From Microcoleus sp. AS-A8 (GTDB lineage Bacteria > Cyanobacteriota > Cyanobacteriia > Cyanobacteriales > Coleofasciculaceae): DNA of 64,000 bases. Below, piece after piece: positions 53,725-63,875 of the stretch. The number at the start of each line of letters is the position of its first letter. The first letter of the stretch is position 1. The DNA is taken from positions 62,001-126,000 of the forward strand of contig JAMPKV010000006.1 in NCBI GenBank assembly GCA_039962225.1, read 5' to 3'. The position numbers were made by a program, and so were the translations under genes. Under the pieces are notes generated by a model. It made no database searches. It worked only from the letters and a program-made list of their open reading frames with translations, and was not told the origin of the DNA.

Positions 53725-54720
53725 TCAAGTGGAACCTGATAATATCCGGTTACGCACACTAACAGCCGTATCGGGAAAGTCGCTAAATACCCCGTCAATG
53801 CCCAATTTAAAAAACTGCTCATATTCTGCCTCACTGTTTCCGTTGTAGTCGGAAGCAAGATACTGCTGTTCATTCCGAAATGTCCAGGTATGCACCCTTA
53901 ACCCAACGGCATGAGCATCGTCAATTAAACAGGTAGGCGGTTGTAGCCGTTTCGTCTGTATGGGTACAATTAACCCTTTATAGGGGCCAATTGCATCAGC
54001 ATATTGGGCAATCTTCGCTAATTCTTCCGGAGTGGTTAAATCAGCATAGGTGCGAGAGTCACCCTTCACCATCAAATCATATGGTTGCTGCTCTCCGTGA
54101 GCTAGTAACTGCACCAAAGGTAGATGGGTCATCTGATTCAACTGTTTGAGGTTTTCGACTTCAAAGGATTGAATGTAGATGGGGTCGTGTTGGCTGGTGT
54201 AACCGTTCGCTTCCAGAAGGGCGACTAAAGGGTCTTCTAGTGAAAGATTGATGGATTTGAAGTAGGTAGGATGCTTAGTTTCTGGATAGATACCGATCGC
54301 GCTTCCCGTCTCGGTACTTCTGTTTTTGACTAAATCAATTATCTCTTGTAGCGTTGGGATTTCAAAGTGACCATCAAAGGCATGATTCCGGAAAGGCAAG
54401 CGCTCTTTGGCTCGAAGTGTTTTAAGTTCTGCCAAGGTGAAATCTTCCGTGAACCAACCTGTCACTTTTTGATCACCAATAATTTTAGTCGTTTTGCGGT
54501 TAGCAAACTCTCTCGCGTCGCTGACATCCGTCGTCTCAGAAATATCATTTTCATGACGAGCAACTAGAACACCGTCTTTGGTGGAGACGAGATCTGGTTC
54601 AATATAGTCAGCTCCCATCTGAATCGCCAACTCATAGGACGCGAGGGTATGCTCTGGGCGGTAACCACAGGCTCCTCGATGCCCAATCACAATGGGGAGT
54701 TTGCTGATAGTGATAGCCAT
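53725..54720 (-). CDS. Glycerophosphodiester phosphodiesterase
   Basis: 331-residue GDPD TIM-barrel enzyme that releases glycerol 3-phosphate from deacylated phospholipids. It has [54 protein letters not shown] and the late [17 protein letters not shown]. It lacks an obvious signal peptide, so it is predicted to be cytoplasmic or non-classically exported. It is a GlpQ-like subgroup with a long insertion. Monocistronic. Confidence 0.93.
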   Translation of the reverse strand: MAITISKLPIVIGHRGACGYRPEHTLASYELAIQMGADYIEPDLVSTKDGVLVARHENDISETTDVSDAREFANRKTTKIIGDQKVTGWFTEDFTLAELKTLRAKERLPFRNHAFDGHFEIPTLQEIIDLVKNRSTETGSAIGIYPETKHPTYFKSINLSLEDPLVALLEANGYTSQHDPIYIQSFEVENLKQLNQMTHLPLVQLLAHGEQQPYDLMVKGDSRTYADLTTPEELAKIAQYADAIGPYKGLIVPIQTKRLQPPTCLIDDAHAVGLRVHTWTFRNEQQYLASDYNGNSEAEYEQFFKLGIDGVFSDFPDTAVSVRNRILSGST

Positions 54721-54838
54721 CAGAATGGGTTTTCTAGGTTGGTGTCGGACGTATCGCTTGAGGAATGGAAAATTTTCCTACTATGACCTATGACCGAATA
54801 CCCATGACCCAGAAGGATAAGAGTTACAATTAACTCAC

Positions 54839-55180
54839 TCAGGCTGCTTCACCATAAAAGGGTTTTTGCGAGATCGCTGCCCCATTGTAAGCAATTGACC
54901 ACTCGCCATTCACACTGAAACAGATATCTAGCCCTAAGTTATGGGCTTTGAGGGCATAGTAGCGATAGCCAATCATTATGGCATTTCGTAAGGCTTCACT
55001 GAAACATTCAATCCGGAGGGCACGATATTGCAACAAAATTCCCAAGCTATTTGTAACTTTGTAGGTGTCGATGATCACCTCGCATGGCTTCAGCGCTTCT
55101 CTGTGAAGCCCATCTAGGGAATCAATCCATAGTGCAATTACTCGATGATCTAGCTGGGCTGTCAGGGTCTGATTATCCAT
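54839..55180 (-). CDS. Hypothetical protein, 113 residues
   Basis: Soluble mixed alpha/beta protein, MDNQTLTAQLDHRVIALWID to KPFYGEAA, with conserved-looking segments HREALKPCEVIIDTY and YRYYALKAHNLGLDIC. I do not recognise the family. It lies alone between GDPD and a long gene-poor spacer. Protein-like composition and a frame free of repeats support it. Confidence 0.55.
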   Translation of the reverse strand: MDNQTLTAQLDHRVIALWIDSLDGLHREALKPCEVIIDTYKVTNSLGILLQYRALRIECFSEALRNAIMIGYRYYALKAHNLGLDICFSVNGEWSIAYNGAAISQKPFYGEAA

Positions 55181-55948
55181 AATTCAGAAAAGGTCTTGGA
55201 GTGGAGGGCGTTAATTTATTGTCATCTATCTAATGGATGATATTACAAAAACTAGCCATTTGTCTCTAGGGAGGCTCTGACGGCACAAGATATCTAGGAG
55301 ATAGCCTGAACCCAAGGAGTGAACTGTATCCTGCGATTTAGGGAGCGTCGGGAATTGAGAGAAACTTCATCAGTAATTTAGAGAAAGTTCATACAACGGT
55401 GAACCTACCGCCCAAGTTGCATACCCGGATCGCCTCCAAGGCATTCAAAAGTGCGATCGCACAGACCGGATTTTGCAGCAATGACACAACCGATCCCTGG
55501 GGTAATAGGCGGCGCGATCGCACTCCAAAGAGGATGGAACCATTACTGTCAGGTCAACCTCTCCCCTAGCCCCTTTCCACCTCTGCCTAACCCTCTGCGA
55601 CAAAGAGAGGGAAAAGGTTTTAATTTGTTGCCCACAGGGGAGTCCGGCTCCCTCTTCCCTGGCATGATGCCTGCCCTGACAAAAGGGACTGCTCGTGCCG
55701 CCTGCCCACAAAATTATTGACAAAAAAGCAATTCTGTGAAAAAAAACAATATCGCTTCTGTATTGGCTCATGACCCACAGAAGCGATGTCAGTAAGTGAT
55801 CGGATAAGATCAATCCCCCTAGCCATTCGATGAACTGGGGAATATAAGTCCCCCTTTTTAAGGGGGATTTAGGGGGATCTCTGGTGCTGAATTTAACTAA
55901 CCGAGCAGTATTGGAAGCGATGTACCTCTACAGACAATAGGCGATCGC

Positions 55949-55981
55949 AAAAACTAGGGCAGTTACCTGCCCTAGCTTTTT
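55949..55981 (-). terminator. Bidirectional intrinsic terminator of the PDH E2 gene
   Basis: CTAGGGCAG (55954-55962) and CTGCCCTAG (55967-55975) form a perfect 9-bp stem with a 4-base loop. The plus strand has an A run before and a T run after, so it can terminate both ways. It lies 70 bases past the stop of the minus-strand E2 gene. Confidence 0.75.
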
Positions 55982-56000
55982 CTTTTCCCCCTTAATAACC

Positions 56001-56031
56001 GGAGCGACCGGAGCTCTTATGTGAGGATGAG
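56001..56031. repeat. Short repeat shared with the TnpB element end
   Basis: GGAGCGACCGGAG, a 7-base spacer, then GTGAGGATGAG. The same two blocks with a 6-base spacer occur at 1828-1857 next to the left end of the TnpB element. Confidence 0.5.
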
Positions 56032-56045
56032 GAGGGTTAGGGGGT

Positions 56046-57359
56046 CTAAAGCGTTAACGATTGCGGATCGGTTTCAATCAACTTCGCCAAATCTTGCAGG
56101 AACGCTGCCGCATCAGCACCGTAGATAATCCGATGGTCACAAGTGATATTCACCTGCATCTGACGCCGCACACCCATCATTCCCTCCTCAGTTGCCACGA
56201 CGCTAGGACGTGAAGCTCCGATCGCCAAAATTGACCCTTGTCCCGGCGGCAAAATAGCATCAAAACGGTCAACCCCAAACATGCCCAAATTGGACAGCGT
56301 GAAGGTACCAGAGCTATATTCCTCCGGCTGCAACTGTTTGAGTCTGGCACGTTCTACCAAGTCTTTCCAACTGCGAGACAGGGAATAAATATCAACTTGG
56401 TCAGCTTGTTGTAAGACCGGCGTAATCAGCCCCCCACCTGGCATTGCCACCGCGACGGCAATATTGATGGAACTATGATACTGAATGCCTTGTTCTACAC
56501 AACTCGCATTGACCAAAGGATGTTTTTGCAACGTAACCGCCACTGCCTTCGCCAGCAGTGCCGTCATCGTCACGCCTTTGGACTTGATTTTTTTGTATAA
56601 CTTATCCAGCTCATCGGTTGTAATGGTATAGCCAACATGGAAGGTAGGCACCTGAAGGCTGGCAACCATATTCCGTACAACCGCATTTTGCAGCGTATTA
56701 AACGGTACGGTTTCACCCAAGGCAGCAACGGGAACCGCTGGAGTGGGTGCTGGACGAGGTGCGGGGGTAGCTGGAGCAGGGGTTGAGGCTGGACGAGGTG
56801 CTGTTGTCGTCGCGGCTGGCGCAGGTGCGGGACTACTCGCTTTCCCCACGGCGGCTTCCACATCCTCGGCAACAACTCGCCCATGAGGGCCACTGCCTGT
56901 GAGGCTGTTCAGATCGACGCGGAGTTCCTTGGCTAACTTGCGAGCGCGAGGTGAGGCGACAATCCGTCCATTGCGACGGCTGGGGGTATCTTGAGCCACC
57001 TCTGGGGCAGCCTCTACTTGTCCAGGCGTCGGTGTGGGTACCGAGTCTGTTTGAGGGGTGGAAACAGCAGTTCCTTGGCTGGATTGAGCCGCTTGTTGTT
57101 GGACTTGCTCAATATCAGCCTCCGTTTCTGCCAAAAGTGCGATCGCCGCCCCTACGGGAGCCGATTCACCAGCCGGTACCGTGATCACAGCCAGATAGCC
57201 TTCATAGAAGGACTCTACGTCCATATCTGCCTTATCCGACTCAACCACCACCACCGTTTCGCCTTTCTCAACTTTGTCCCCTGGAGATTTCACCCAAGAA
57301 ACTATTTTGCCTTCGGTCATTGTGGAACTGAGGGCGGGCATGAAAACTTCGTGGATCAT
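56046..57359 (-). CDS. Pyruvate dehydrogenase E2, dihydrolipoamide acetyltransferase
   Basis: 437 residues from the preferred ATG 57359 (MIHEVFMPALSSTMTEGKIV); a frame start at 57446 would add 29 unlike residues. The lipoyl domain (1-80) has VVVESDKADMDVESF with the lipoyl-Lys. It is followed by a Pro/Ala linker, an E3/E1-binding domain (IVASPRARKLAKEL, GSGPHGRVVAEDVE), a second Pro/Ala linker, and the catalytic domain ending CDHRIIYGADAAAFLQDL. The DHRxxYG variant replaces the usual DHRxxDG and is, as far as I recall, usual in cyanobacterial and plastid E2. E1 and E3 are not in the window. Confidence 0.93.
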   Translation of the reverse strand: MIHEVFMPALSSTMTEGKIVSWVKSPGDKVEKGETVVVVESDKADMDVESFYEGYLAVITVPAGESAPVGAAIALLAETEADIEQVQQQAAQSSQGTAVSTPQTDSVPTPTPGQVEAAPEVAQDTPSRRNGRIVASPRARKLAKELRVDLNSLTGSGPHGRVVAEDVEAAVGKASSPAPAPAATTTAPRPASTPAPATPAPRPAPTPAVPVAALGETVPFNTLQNAVVRNMVASLQVPTFHVGYTITTDELDKLYKKIKSKGVTMTALLAKAVAVTLQKHPLVNASCVEQGIQYHSSINIAVAVAMPGGGLITPVLQQADQVDIYSLSRSWKDLVERARLKQLQPEEYSSGTFTLSNLGMFGVDRFDAILPPGQGSILAIGASRPSVVATEEGMMGVRRQMQVNITCDHRIIYGADAAAFLQDLAKLIETDPQSLTL

Positions 57360-57582
57360 GAGGTGGTTTTCCGAATCAATTGAGCTAAGGCGAACAAGAA
57401 TTTTTGCCAGATTGCATTGTAGCTTGAGGAACGGCTCTAGAACCATTGAGTCTTCACAGTTCTTGGAGAAACCGTACCCCAGACCGCAGTTCTAACATTT
57501 AGCAGCGGTAATCGCCAAGAGATCTATATTGATTTTTGCCACAAGCCGAAAGAAGGAGTGATGGGGAAGAGTTCTTTCGCCC

Positions 57583-58614
57583 CTACAGATGGTGGTTTAA
57601 AGGTAGTGATGGCTGAATTTCTTTTGCCCAAGCTTCGATACCACCTTGGACTTTGGTTCCAGCAATCCCAGCGTGATTGAGCAGTACTAACGCACGGGCA
57701 GAGCGTTTGCCAGCCGTGCAGTAAGCCAGGACTTGACGGCCTTTAAGCTGGGACTTAATCTCGTTAATGCCTTTGCCTTGTTCTATGTCTTGTAGGGGCA
57801 GCGAGACGGCACCGGGGATGTGTGAAAATTTGTATTCATCAGGTGTGCGAACATCGACCAACAGGTAATTTTCCTGCGTGCTACTCATGAGTTTCTGGAG
57901 TTGCTGTACACTCATGACTGGCTCAGACGCTTCTTGAATCGCATAGCCAATGATGGGTAAGTCTGAAGCCGCCGCTAAAGGCACTCCCGCTTGGATCAGA
58001 GGTCGTAGTAAGTCAGAGTTGTAGCGTACCGCTCCTACAGCACCCACAGCGCCCAAGGCGAGGGCCACACCACAACCGGATAACCAGCGTTGTTTGGGCG
58101 ATCGCTTATTTGCCAAGCTTAACTTAATTTCGGGGATGTCTTTACGCTCGTACCTGGGAAGACTTTGGTCGATGGACTCTCTCCAGGCATCAATCCCACC
58201 CGTAATATTGGTGGCTTTGATACCTGCTTGTTGTAGGCGAAAGACACTGTGGGCTGAGCGAATCCCAGCTCTACACAAAATGAGGACTTGCAGTTCTTCG
58301 TTGGGGTGATGCTGTTGTTTTTCTTGGATGAGTTGTTTGATTTTTACTACTCCTGCACCCGCTTTGATTTGTGGATAGGGAATCAGGAACCACTCTCCAG
58401 GTAAATGGGCAATGTTGTATTCACTGTTGTAGCGCACATCAATTAGTAGGAGATTGGAGGCGTTTTTCGTCAAAAGTTGCTGGAGTTGTTGGACGCTCAT
58501 CTGAGGGACTTGCGTTTGCACCAACCGATTGCCGACGAAGGGAAGTTGGGTAAGTTTGCCGACGGGATTGCCTTGAGGGATGAAGTTGGATACATTCGTG
58601 TGGGCGTCGAGCAT
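57583..58614 (-). CDS. Tandem rhodanese-domain protein with central membrane segment
   Basis: 343 residues: rhodanese 1 (about 38-155) with C114 in ILCRAGIRS, a hydrophobic segment at about 178-196 (LSGCGVALALGAVGAVGAV), and rhodanese 2 (about 231-338) with C299 in AYCTAGKRS. Both keep the active-site loop, so both could carry persulfide. The two domains may lie on opposite sides of a membrane. ATG 58614 is followed by MLDAHTNVSNFIPQG. Confidence 0.88.
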   Translation of the reverse strand: MLDAHTNVSNFIPQGNPVGKLTQLPFVGNRLVQTQVPQMSVQQLQQLLTKNASNLLLIDVRYNSEYNIAHLPGEWFLIPYPQIKAGAGVVKIKQLIQEKQQHHPNEELQVLILCRAGIRSAHSVFRLQQAGIKATNITGGIDAWRESIDQSLPRYERKDIPEIKLSLANKRSPKQRWLSGCGVALALGAVGAVGAVRYNSDLLRPLIQAGVPLAAASDLPIIGYAIQEASEPVMSVQQLQKLMSSTQENYLLVDVRTPDEYKFSHIPGAVSLPLQDIEQGKGINEIKSQLKGRQVLAYCTAGKRSARALVLLNHAGIAGTKVQGGIEAWAKEIQPSLPLNHHL

Positions 58615-59536
58615 GATTGTTGCTTTCCTTTGTTCTCTCTATCCTGTGTAAATCGCGCTTGCGGTTCGGTAATGCTTACCCAGGTTTTTTGCAGCTAATG
58701 AACAAAAACAACTTCATGGATTGCTTTTATTTTCTCGAAATTACTTGACTACTTTAGGGAAATGCAGAGTAGTTGACTCAGGATCAAAGGGATTAATTGA
58801 CTTGAATATTCAAGGATTAGACCCTAATTTATAAAGATATTTCCTGAGGTTTTTCATCAGAATTCGAGGATAATCTGTCAAAATAGAAGAGTGACATTCG
58901 GAGATAAAACTCAAATTAGGTCACGAAATTCTGTCATAACCATAGATTAGCTGACTGTCATAAAAAGTCATAATTCTTCGATAAATACTTATTTCAGCTT
59001 TAAATTAACAATCGATTTTTAAAGTTAAGATGAACTCATCAACCCACGAGATATAGCAAAAGGCACCGGATCTCATACGAGGAGGTAGAGGATTCGGCGC
59101 GCTGGGTCGCGGAATATCGCAGAAGGCAGAAGGGATGCATATTGACTCCTCAAGGTTTCAGTATTTGGCGAGAGTCAAGAGTTGCCAAGGCAACCACTAT
59201 TAAGATTCCAGAGCCTTTTCCATTGGGCGTTAATCCTACTTATCTCGACTTTAGATTCACCCGGCAGTGAAACCGATAGTTGCGCTCAGTTTTCTATTCC
59301 CTGACCTCGCGCCTAGTTAGCGACAGCATCGCTAATTGGGTAGACGGTTTAATAGTAAAGATATGTTAAGAATTTAGATTAAATTAACAAGCCCTTCCTG
59401 ATGCGCTATTGACTCAAACCGTAAATTAAAATAGCCGATTCACAAGCTTAAACAACGTTGTGATTGAAACACGACAAAGCTCTGTGCGGTCATCTATGTT
59501 TATTCTCTTAATTCAACCGCTCTGCTGTTAACTATT
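58615..59536. other. Gene-poor region, nothing firm
   Basis: About 920 A/T-rich bases between divergent genes. One G/C-rich island (59080-59130) carries GGCGCGCTGGGTCGCGG. No ORF above about 25 codons with a ribosome site, and no recognisable RNA. Confidence 0.4.
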
Positions 59537-60115
59537 ATGTCTGGTCAGTTTAAAAATTCTCTCGTGCTGCTAGCCAGTGTGGCAATCACACTGAGTTCTT
59601 GCAATCGCGTTAGTGTAGAGTCGAGAAACATCCAAGGGAATCACTCAGAACCAGCACCTCAGGTGACGACATCTGTGAGGAGTCCATCACCGATTTTGAC
59701 ACCGACGCCAATACTTAGGCAGGACACGTCGAAAGCAACGACTTCTACCGATAATGTACAAGTTAATCGAGAAAACTACAAACCCATTGCGCTCACTCAG
59801 CTCACGAAAAGTGAGGCTCTTATCGGTGAGGAACCAAAAGCGATCGCCCTGGCGGCTTTCGGTGACGTTGACTCCGAGGGAGGTTCGCGAGACGTAAAAG
59901 TCGAGTATCCGCAACCCGATCGCGCCATTGTCATCATCACCCAAACCGGTGTTGCGGATGATTCAGTGCGGGCAATTCGCTATCAGGCTGAACTAGTCCC
60001 AACCTCAAAATCTTCAAAGACGGGCAAGCAGTGGAAGATTGTGTGGGCTGGCTCACAGTTTACCTGCCGACAGGGGCGCGGTCATCAAGATTGGTCAATG
60101 AAGCTATGTTCTTGA
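59537..60115 (+). CDS. Lipoprotein, unknown function
   Basis: 192 residues with a lipoprotein signal (lipobox LSSC), a Ser/Thr/Pro linker (25-85), and a compact C-terminal domain: GEEPKAIALAAFGDVDSEGG, AIVIITQTGVADDSVRAIRYQAEL and QWKIVWAGSQFTCRQGRGHQDWSMKLC. The C-terminal two-cysteine KIVWAG...C...C pattern recurs in periplasmic cyanobacterial proteins. The function is unknown. Confidence 0.75.
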   Translation: MSGQFKNSLVLLASVAITLSSCNRVSVESRNIQGNHSEPAPQVTTSVRSPSPILTPTPILRQDTSKATTSTDNVQVNRENYKPIALTQLTKSEALIGEEPKAIALAAFGDVDSEGGSRDVKVEYPQPDRAIVIITQTGVADDSVRAIRYQAELVPTSKSSKTGKQWKIVWAGSQFTCRQGRGHQDWSMKLCS

Positions 60116-60379
60116 CCTTACTCTTGCTTTTTTCTGTGTAGATGACCCTGAATCGAATGACACTCTGTTAAGACAATTAGGGGATAATCGCCAAGCGGGA
60201 CGTTGTCTGTTAATAATTGGAACTTGAGCGATACCCTACTGGGACAAAGTCCGCCAATGAAGGTTTGTTATTCATACTAGAGAGACTTTAGGAATGATCC
60301 GACTCTCTATGCATCGTGCCATTCGACCCTGAATAATTGAAGGTGTACTCCAACCATCGCCCCGCTTTATTTGCACAGG

Positions 60380-60829
60380 CTAAACATCACCCCGAATTTC
60401 TTCTACCACTCCATCTCTGAGCAGAATTTCTACATTCATTTTTCGCACCAAGTTATCTCCAGGTTCTACACGGAAATAGCTTTCCATCTGACCTTGATTC
60501 ACTTCTTGATCCAGTTCGAGCATTTGTATTTGTTGTAGTTGCTGGAGCTGTTGATTTTTTTGTTCTAGCAGTTCACTTTTCTTTTGATTGACCTGCATTT
60601 GGATATTTTCGATTTGTTGCGCCACCTGCGGCCCAGGAGGTTGCAACGATTGCTTTTGAATTTCTGCGATCGCTCGTTGCCCCTGCATATCGAGTTGTTG
60701 CAACTGAGAGTCAATTTGGTTGATCTGCGCTTGAAGTTGCTGCTGAACCTCTTCCTTCCATCGGGGGGTGACGATGGCTTTGATGTTAACGGGTCGCTTT
60801 AACAGCAAGTTTGACTTAAAGTCGTCCAT
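60380..60829 (-). CDS. YlqD family protein
   Basis: 149 residues with a YlqD-like pattern: LLLKRPVNIKAIVTPRWKEEVQQQL, a Gln-rich coiled coil (about 25-110), and a C-terminal FRVEPGDNLVRKMNVEILLRDGVVEEI. The function is unknown; the family is found in Firmicutes and cyanobacteria. It is separated from the acyl-ACP synthetase gene by 315 bases and probably transcribed alone. Confidence 0.88.
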   Translation of the reverse strand: MDDFKSNLLLKRPVNIKAIVTPRWKEEVQQQLQAQINQIDSQLQQLDMQGQRAIAEIQKQSLQPPGPQVAQQIENIQMQVNQKKSELLEQKNQQLQQLQQIQMLELDQEVNQGQMESYFRVEPGDNLVRKMNVEILLRDGVVEEIRGDV

Positions 60830-61144
60830 ATGTGTTGCGCTAGGTAGATCTAAAGGTTAAATGATTTGAAGTTTCCTACTCCGGAGGAGAATCGATCGGA
60901 GAGGGAGTCAAAAAAGGTTCAAGGATGAAGGTTCAAAGAGAAACAATATGGGTTGCCCCAAGAGAGAGCGTTAGCATTTGCGTAGCATTTCTCCCGATGA
61001 ATTCCGGGCAGCGCCTAGCGAGCCATCGGCTAGCAGGAGATTAACCTGATCGGGGCACACCCCCAGGCAACACATACCAGAAATTCTTGCTTCATTCTTC
61101 ATCCTCCATACTTTTTTAGCCAACTCTCTCCTTTTTCACCTGAA
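60830..61144. other. Intergenic region with interspersed repeat
   Basis: Contains a repeat-like stretch at 60965-61040 (GAGAGCGTTAGCATTTGCG, GCCATCGGCTAGCAGGAG) similar in style to that at 9150-9260. No ORF. Confidence 0.4.
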
Positions 61145-63163
61145 TCAGGCAAACATCCCGATAATAATATCGTGATAGCGTTCCATAACAACGGGTCGCC
61201 GGATTTTCAATGTTTGAGTCATCATGCCATTTTCCAGAGAAAAGGGTTCTAAAATCAACTCAAAAGGGCCAATCCGGTCATCAGCGCGATAACCTGGGCG
61301 ATTTTTGACTTCTCGGTTCAATTCACTACGGAATAAGCTCTGAACCTCTTTACTATGTAGGTCAATAGCTGTCCGGAACTCCTCTGGAGGTGCGGCAGAC
61401 TGACTGGACACAGCATTAGGAAGACGCAGGGCAAGATTTTGAGCGGCAGCCCATTGTTGTAAGGCTTCGATGTTGGGCACAATCAAAGCACCGAGCGATC
61501 GCTGGTCTTGACCCACTAGCATAATCTGATCGATGTAAGCGCTGCGTATACATGCATCTTCAATCGGCTGTGGCTCAATATTCTCACCATTGGTTAACAC
61601 AATGGTGTCCTTTGCCCGACCGGTCAGCACGAGGTGATTTTCCGGTGTCACCCAACCCAAATCCCCCGTATCAAACCAACCTTCCGCATCAATTGCCTTA
61701 GCAGTGGCTTCCGGTTTTTTGTAATAACCTTGCATCACTTGCGGTCCCTTTACCAGAACCAAGCCCAGCTTTCCTTGAGGCAGAGTCTGACGAGTTTCGG
61801 GGTCAACAATCCGAACTTCTGTACCAGGCATGGGTGGGCCTGAACTATAGCGCAAGTTACGCCAAGGACGGCGCACGTTGGTCACGGGAGAGGTTTCTGT
61901 CAAACCGTAGCCCACCAACACCTCTACACCAATAATTTCAAAAAAGTCATCCAAGTGCCTTGCCAGGGAACCGCCACCGCTAATGACGATCTTAATTTGT
62001 CCCCCGGTTGCCTCGCGGACTTTTTGATAAACGATCTTGTGTGCTAGTTGATGAACAGGCCAGAGGGCAGTGGCTTGGGCACGGGCTTTTAGTCGTTCGA
62101 TGGCTGAGGGCTGGAGGTTTTCTAAGCTCAATCCCTGCGCTAGACGCTGTGCTTCAATGTAACGTTTACTTGCGCTCAGGAAGTTTTGTACCAATCGCTG
62201 CTTATTTGCAGGCTGTTCGCGGAACTGCTTTTGCACGCCTTCGTAAATTGATTCCCACAGTCGTGGTACACCTACCATCAATTGGGGTTTAAATTCTCTC
62301 AGGTCTTTTTTGACGTTACGTAAGTTCGTATAAATCTGCGTGCAACCTTGGGAAAGGATGAAATACTCAACCGCTCGCTCGTAGGCGTGCCAACTGGGAA
62401 GGATGGAAAGAACTTTATCGCCCGGTTCCGGTACCCATACGGAACCAATGTTTATAACTTGATGCAGCAAGTTACCATGAGTCAGCATGACGCCCTTGGG
62501 TTTACCTGTGGTACCGGAGGTGTAGAGTAGGGTGGCTAAAGTATCCTGGTTGTGGGTAACACTCGTCAGGGGGCGGGATGCCCCGGCTGCCATTAACTCG
62601 GCATAGTTGATAATTTTCAGCGTTTCGCCTTCCGGCGGCTTTTCTTCGGAGAGGAGAATCACCCACTCAATGGGAAGAGAGTCTAAGCGATCGCGCAAAG
62701 TTTTCAGCAAGGCGAGGTTCTCTACCACTAAACCGATGCTACCGCTATCTTCCAGAATATAGAGCAGTTCTTCACGCTCTGCCTGAGCACTACGCACAGC
62801 ATTTGCCGCCCCTGCTGTAATGATGCCCTGATCGGCAATCATCCATCGGGGACTGTTGTCGGCAAACAGAGCAATCCGAGTCGGGATGCCTGTTTCATCC
62901 AATTCTGTCTTGAAGCCCAGTGATTGCAACCCAGCCGCAAATTGCTGAATCTGCTGATATAACTGGGCATAGGTGAGGGTCGAAGGTTTAGCACCGAGCG
63001 CTCCGACACCATGAGGGTCGTTGAGAGCAACAATATTCTTAAAGCGTTGAGCAGCAAGAGGCCAAATTTCTGGAAGGGACTGCACTGAGGAATAATCCGC
63101 AGCACGTTTGAGGTTATTACTCTCTTCCTGGGTAAGGCGGTGAGCAGGGTGGTCGTTCGACAT
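61145..63163 (-). CDS. aas: Long-chain acyl-ACP/acyl-CoA synthetase
   Basis: 672-residue AMP-forming synthetase of the cyanobacterial Aas type, which recycles free fatty acids to acyl-ACP. Motifs: LLYTSGTTGKPKGVMLTHGN (P-loop A3), the FFEIIGVEVLVGYGLTETSP region (A5), GWFDTGDLG (A7), LTGRAKDTIVLTNGENIEP (A8) and a C-terminal TLKIRR. The length and the WHAYERAVEY segment fit long-chain enzymes. Membrane association is expected although no clear membrane helix is seen. It is divergent from the DUF4333 lipoprotein. Confidence 0.92.
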   Translation of the reverse strand: MSNDHPAHRLTQEESNNLKRAADYSSVQSLPEIWPLAAQRFKNIVALNDPHGVGALGAKPSTLTYAQLYQQIQQFAAGLQSLGFKTELDETGIPTRIALFADNSPRWMIADQGIITAGAANAVRSAQAEREELLYILEDSGSIGLVVENLALLKTLRDRLDSLPIEWVILLSEEKPPEGETLKIINYAELMAAGASRPLTSVTHNQDTLATLLYTSGTTGKPKGVMLTHGNLLHQVINIGSVWVPEPGDKVLSILPSWHAYERAVEYFILSQGCTQIYTNLRNVKKDLREFKPQLMVGVPRLWESIYEGVQKQFREQPANKQRLVQNFLSASKRYIEAQRLAQGLSLENLQPSAIERLKARAQATALWPVHQLAHKIVYQKVREATGGQIKIVISGGGSLARHLDDFFEIIGVEVLVGYGLTETSPVTNVRRPWRNLRYSSGPPMPGTEVRIVDPETRQTLPQGKLGLVLVKGPQVMQGYYKKPEATAKAIDAEGWFDTGDLGWVTPENHLVLTGRAKDTIVLTNGENIEPQPIEDACIRSAYIDQIMLVGQDQRSLGALIVPNIEALQQWAAAQNLALRLPNAVSSQSAAPPEEFRTAIDLHSKEVQSLFRSELNREVKNRPGYRADDRIGPFELILEPFSLENGMMTQTLKIRRPVVMERYHDIIIGMFA

Positions 63164-63290
63164 AAGTCAATTCCCTGAATAGTCGATTGCTTGTGTTTTT
63201 ACCATACTCTTGTGCTACGCCAAAATAGATGTTTTGAGAGGACAGTATTGATTCTGCCACTCGTGCCAGCAAAAACTAAAGGCAATTTCG

Positions 63291-63875
63291 ATGAACAGAA
63301 AGTCAATTCACCCTAGTAAAGTCAAGCCCCTCATCCTCCTGTTTTGGCTAGCCATCAGCTCAACGGCTGCCTTGGCAAGCTGCAATCATACCCCGACTTC
63401 CTCCAGTTCTCCAACTGCCACAACGTCCCCAAGTGCTGGGAATACAACACAAGCGGCGAAGGTAGCAAAGGCAGAGGCGGCACTCAAGAGCCTTTACACC
63501 GACCAAGTGGGGCTTGCGATTGAGTCCATCACTTGTCCAGAAAACGCCAATTTTAAGGCTGGAAGTATTTTTGAATGTCAGGCGCTCGCGCAGGACGTTA
63601 AGTTCGGGATAGAGATTAAGGTAGAAAACAACCAAGGCCGTTTTGACTCGAAAGTTAAGGGGAAATTATTAAACTTATCGAAGGTGGAGGAGTTACTCCA
63701 AAAAGCGTTCAAAGACAAAGCGAAACTCGATGTTATCGCTGATTGCGGTGGCAAACGCCGAGTTTCTAAAGTGGGAGATATATTCACCTGTAAAGTGACG
63801 GATAAACAGGGTAAAATCCGTAATGCTCAAGTCACGGTCAAGGATGAAAAAGGAAATTTCAATGTCAAGATTTAG
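63291..63875 (+). CDS. DUF4333-type lipoprotein, two domains
   Basis: 194 residues with a signal peptide and lipobox-like ALASC, a Ser/Thr/Pro linker, and two DUF4333-like units. The first (about 56-120) has ITCPENANFKAGSIFECQA; the second (about 125-194) has VIADCGGKRRVSKVGDIFTCKV. Each unit has a Cys pair that probably forms a disulfide. The function is unknown. Confidence 0.8.
   Translation: MNRKSIHPSKVKPLILLFWLAISSTAALASCNHTPTSSSSPTATTSPSAGNTTQAAKVAKAEAALKSLYTDQVGLAIESITCPENANFKAGSIFECQALAQDVKFGIEIKVENNQGRFDSKVKGKLLNLSKVEELLQKAFKDKAKLDVIADCGGKRRVSKVGDIFTCKVTDKQGKIRNAQVTVKDEKGNFNVKI

Larger units (their letters stand above)
55181..56045. other. Gene-poor region with repeats
   Basis: About 865 bases. 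It contains HIP1 sites (near 55454 and 55515), a C-rich repeat around 55555-55615, and a CCCCCTTTTTAAGGGGG palindrome at 55850-55866 with AGGGGGAT repeats. The E2 terminator and a short repeat at 56001 are listed separately. Small frames on both strands here are not convincing. Confidence 0.45.

Noticed and set aside
55445-55813. Short frames on both strands
   Set aside because: They cross C-rich and HIP1 repeats and lack ribosome sites.
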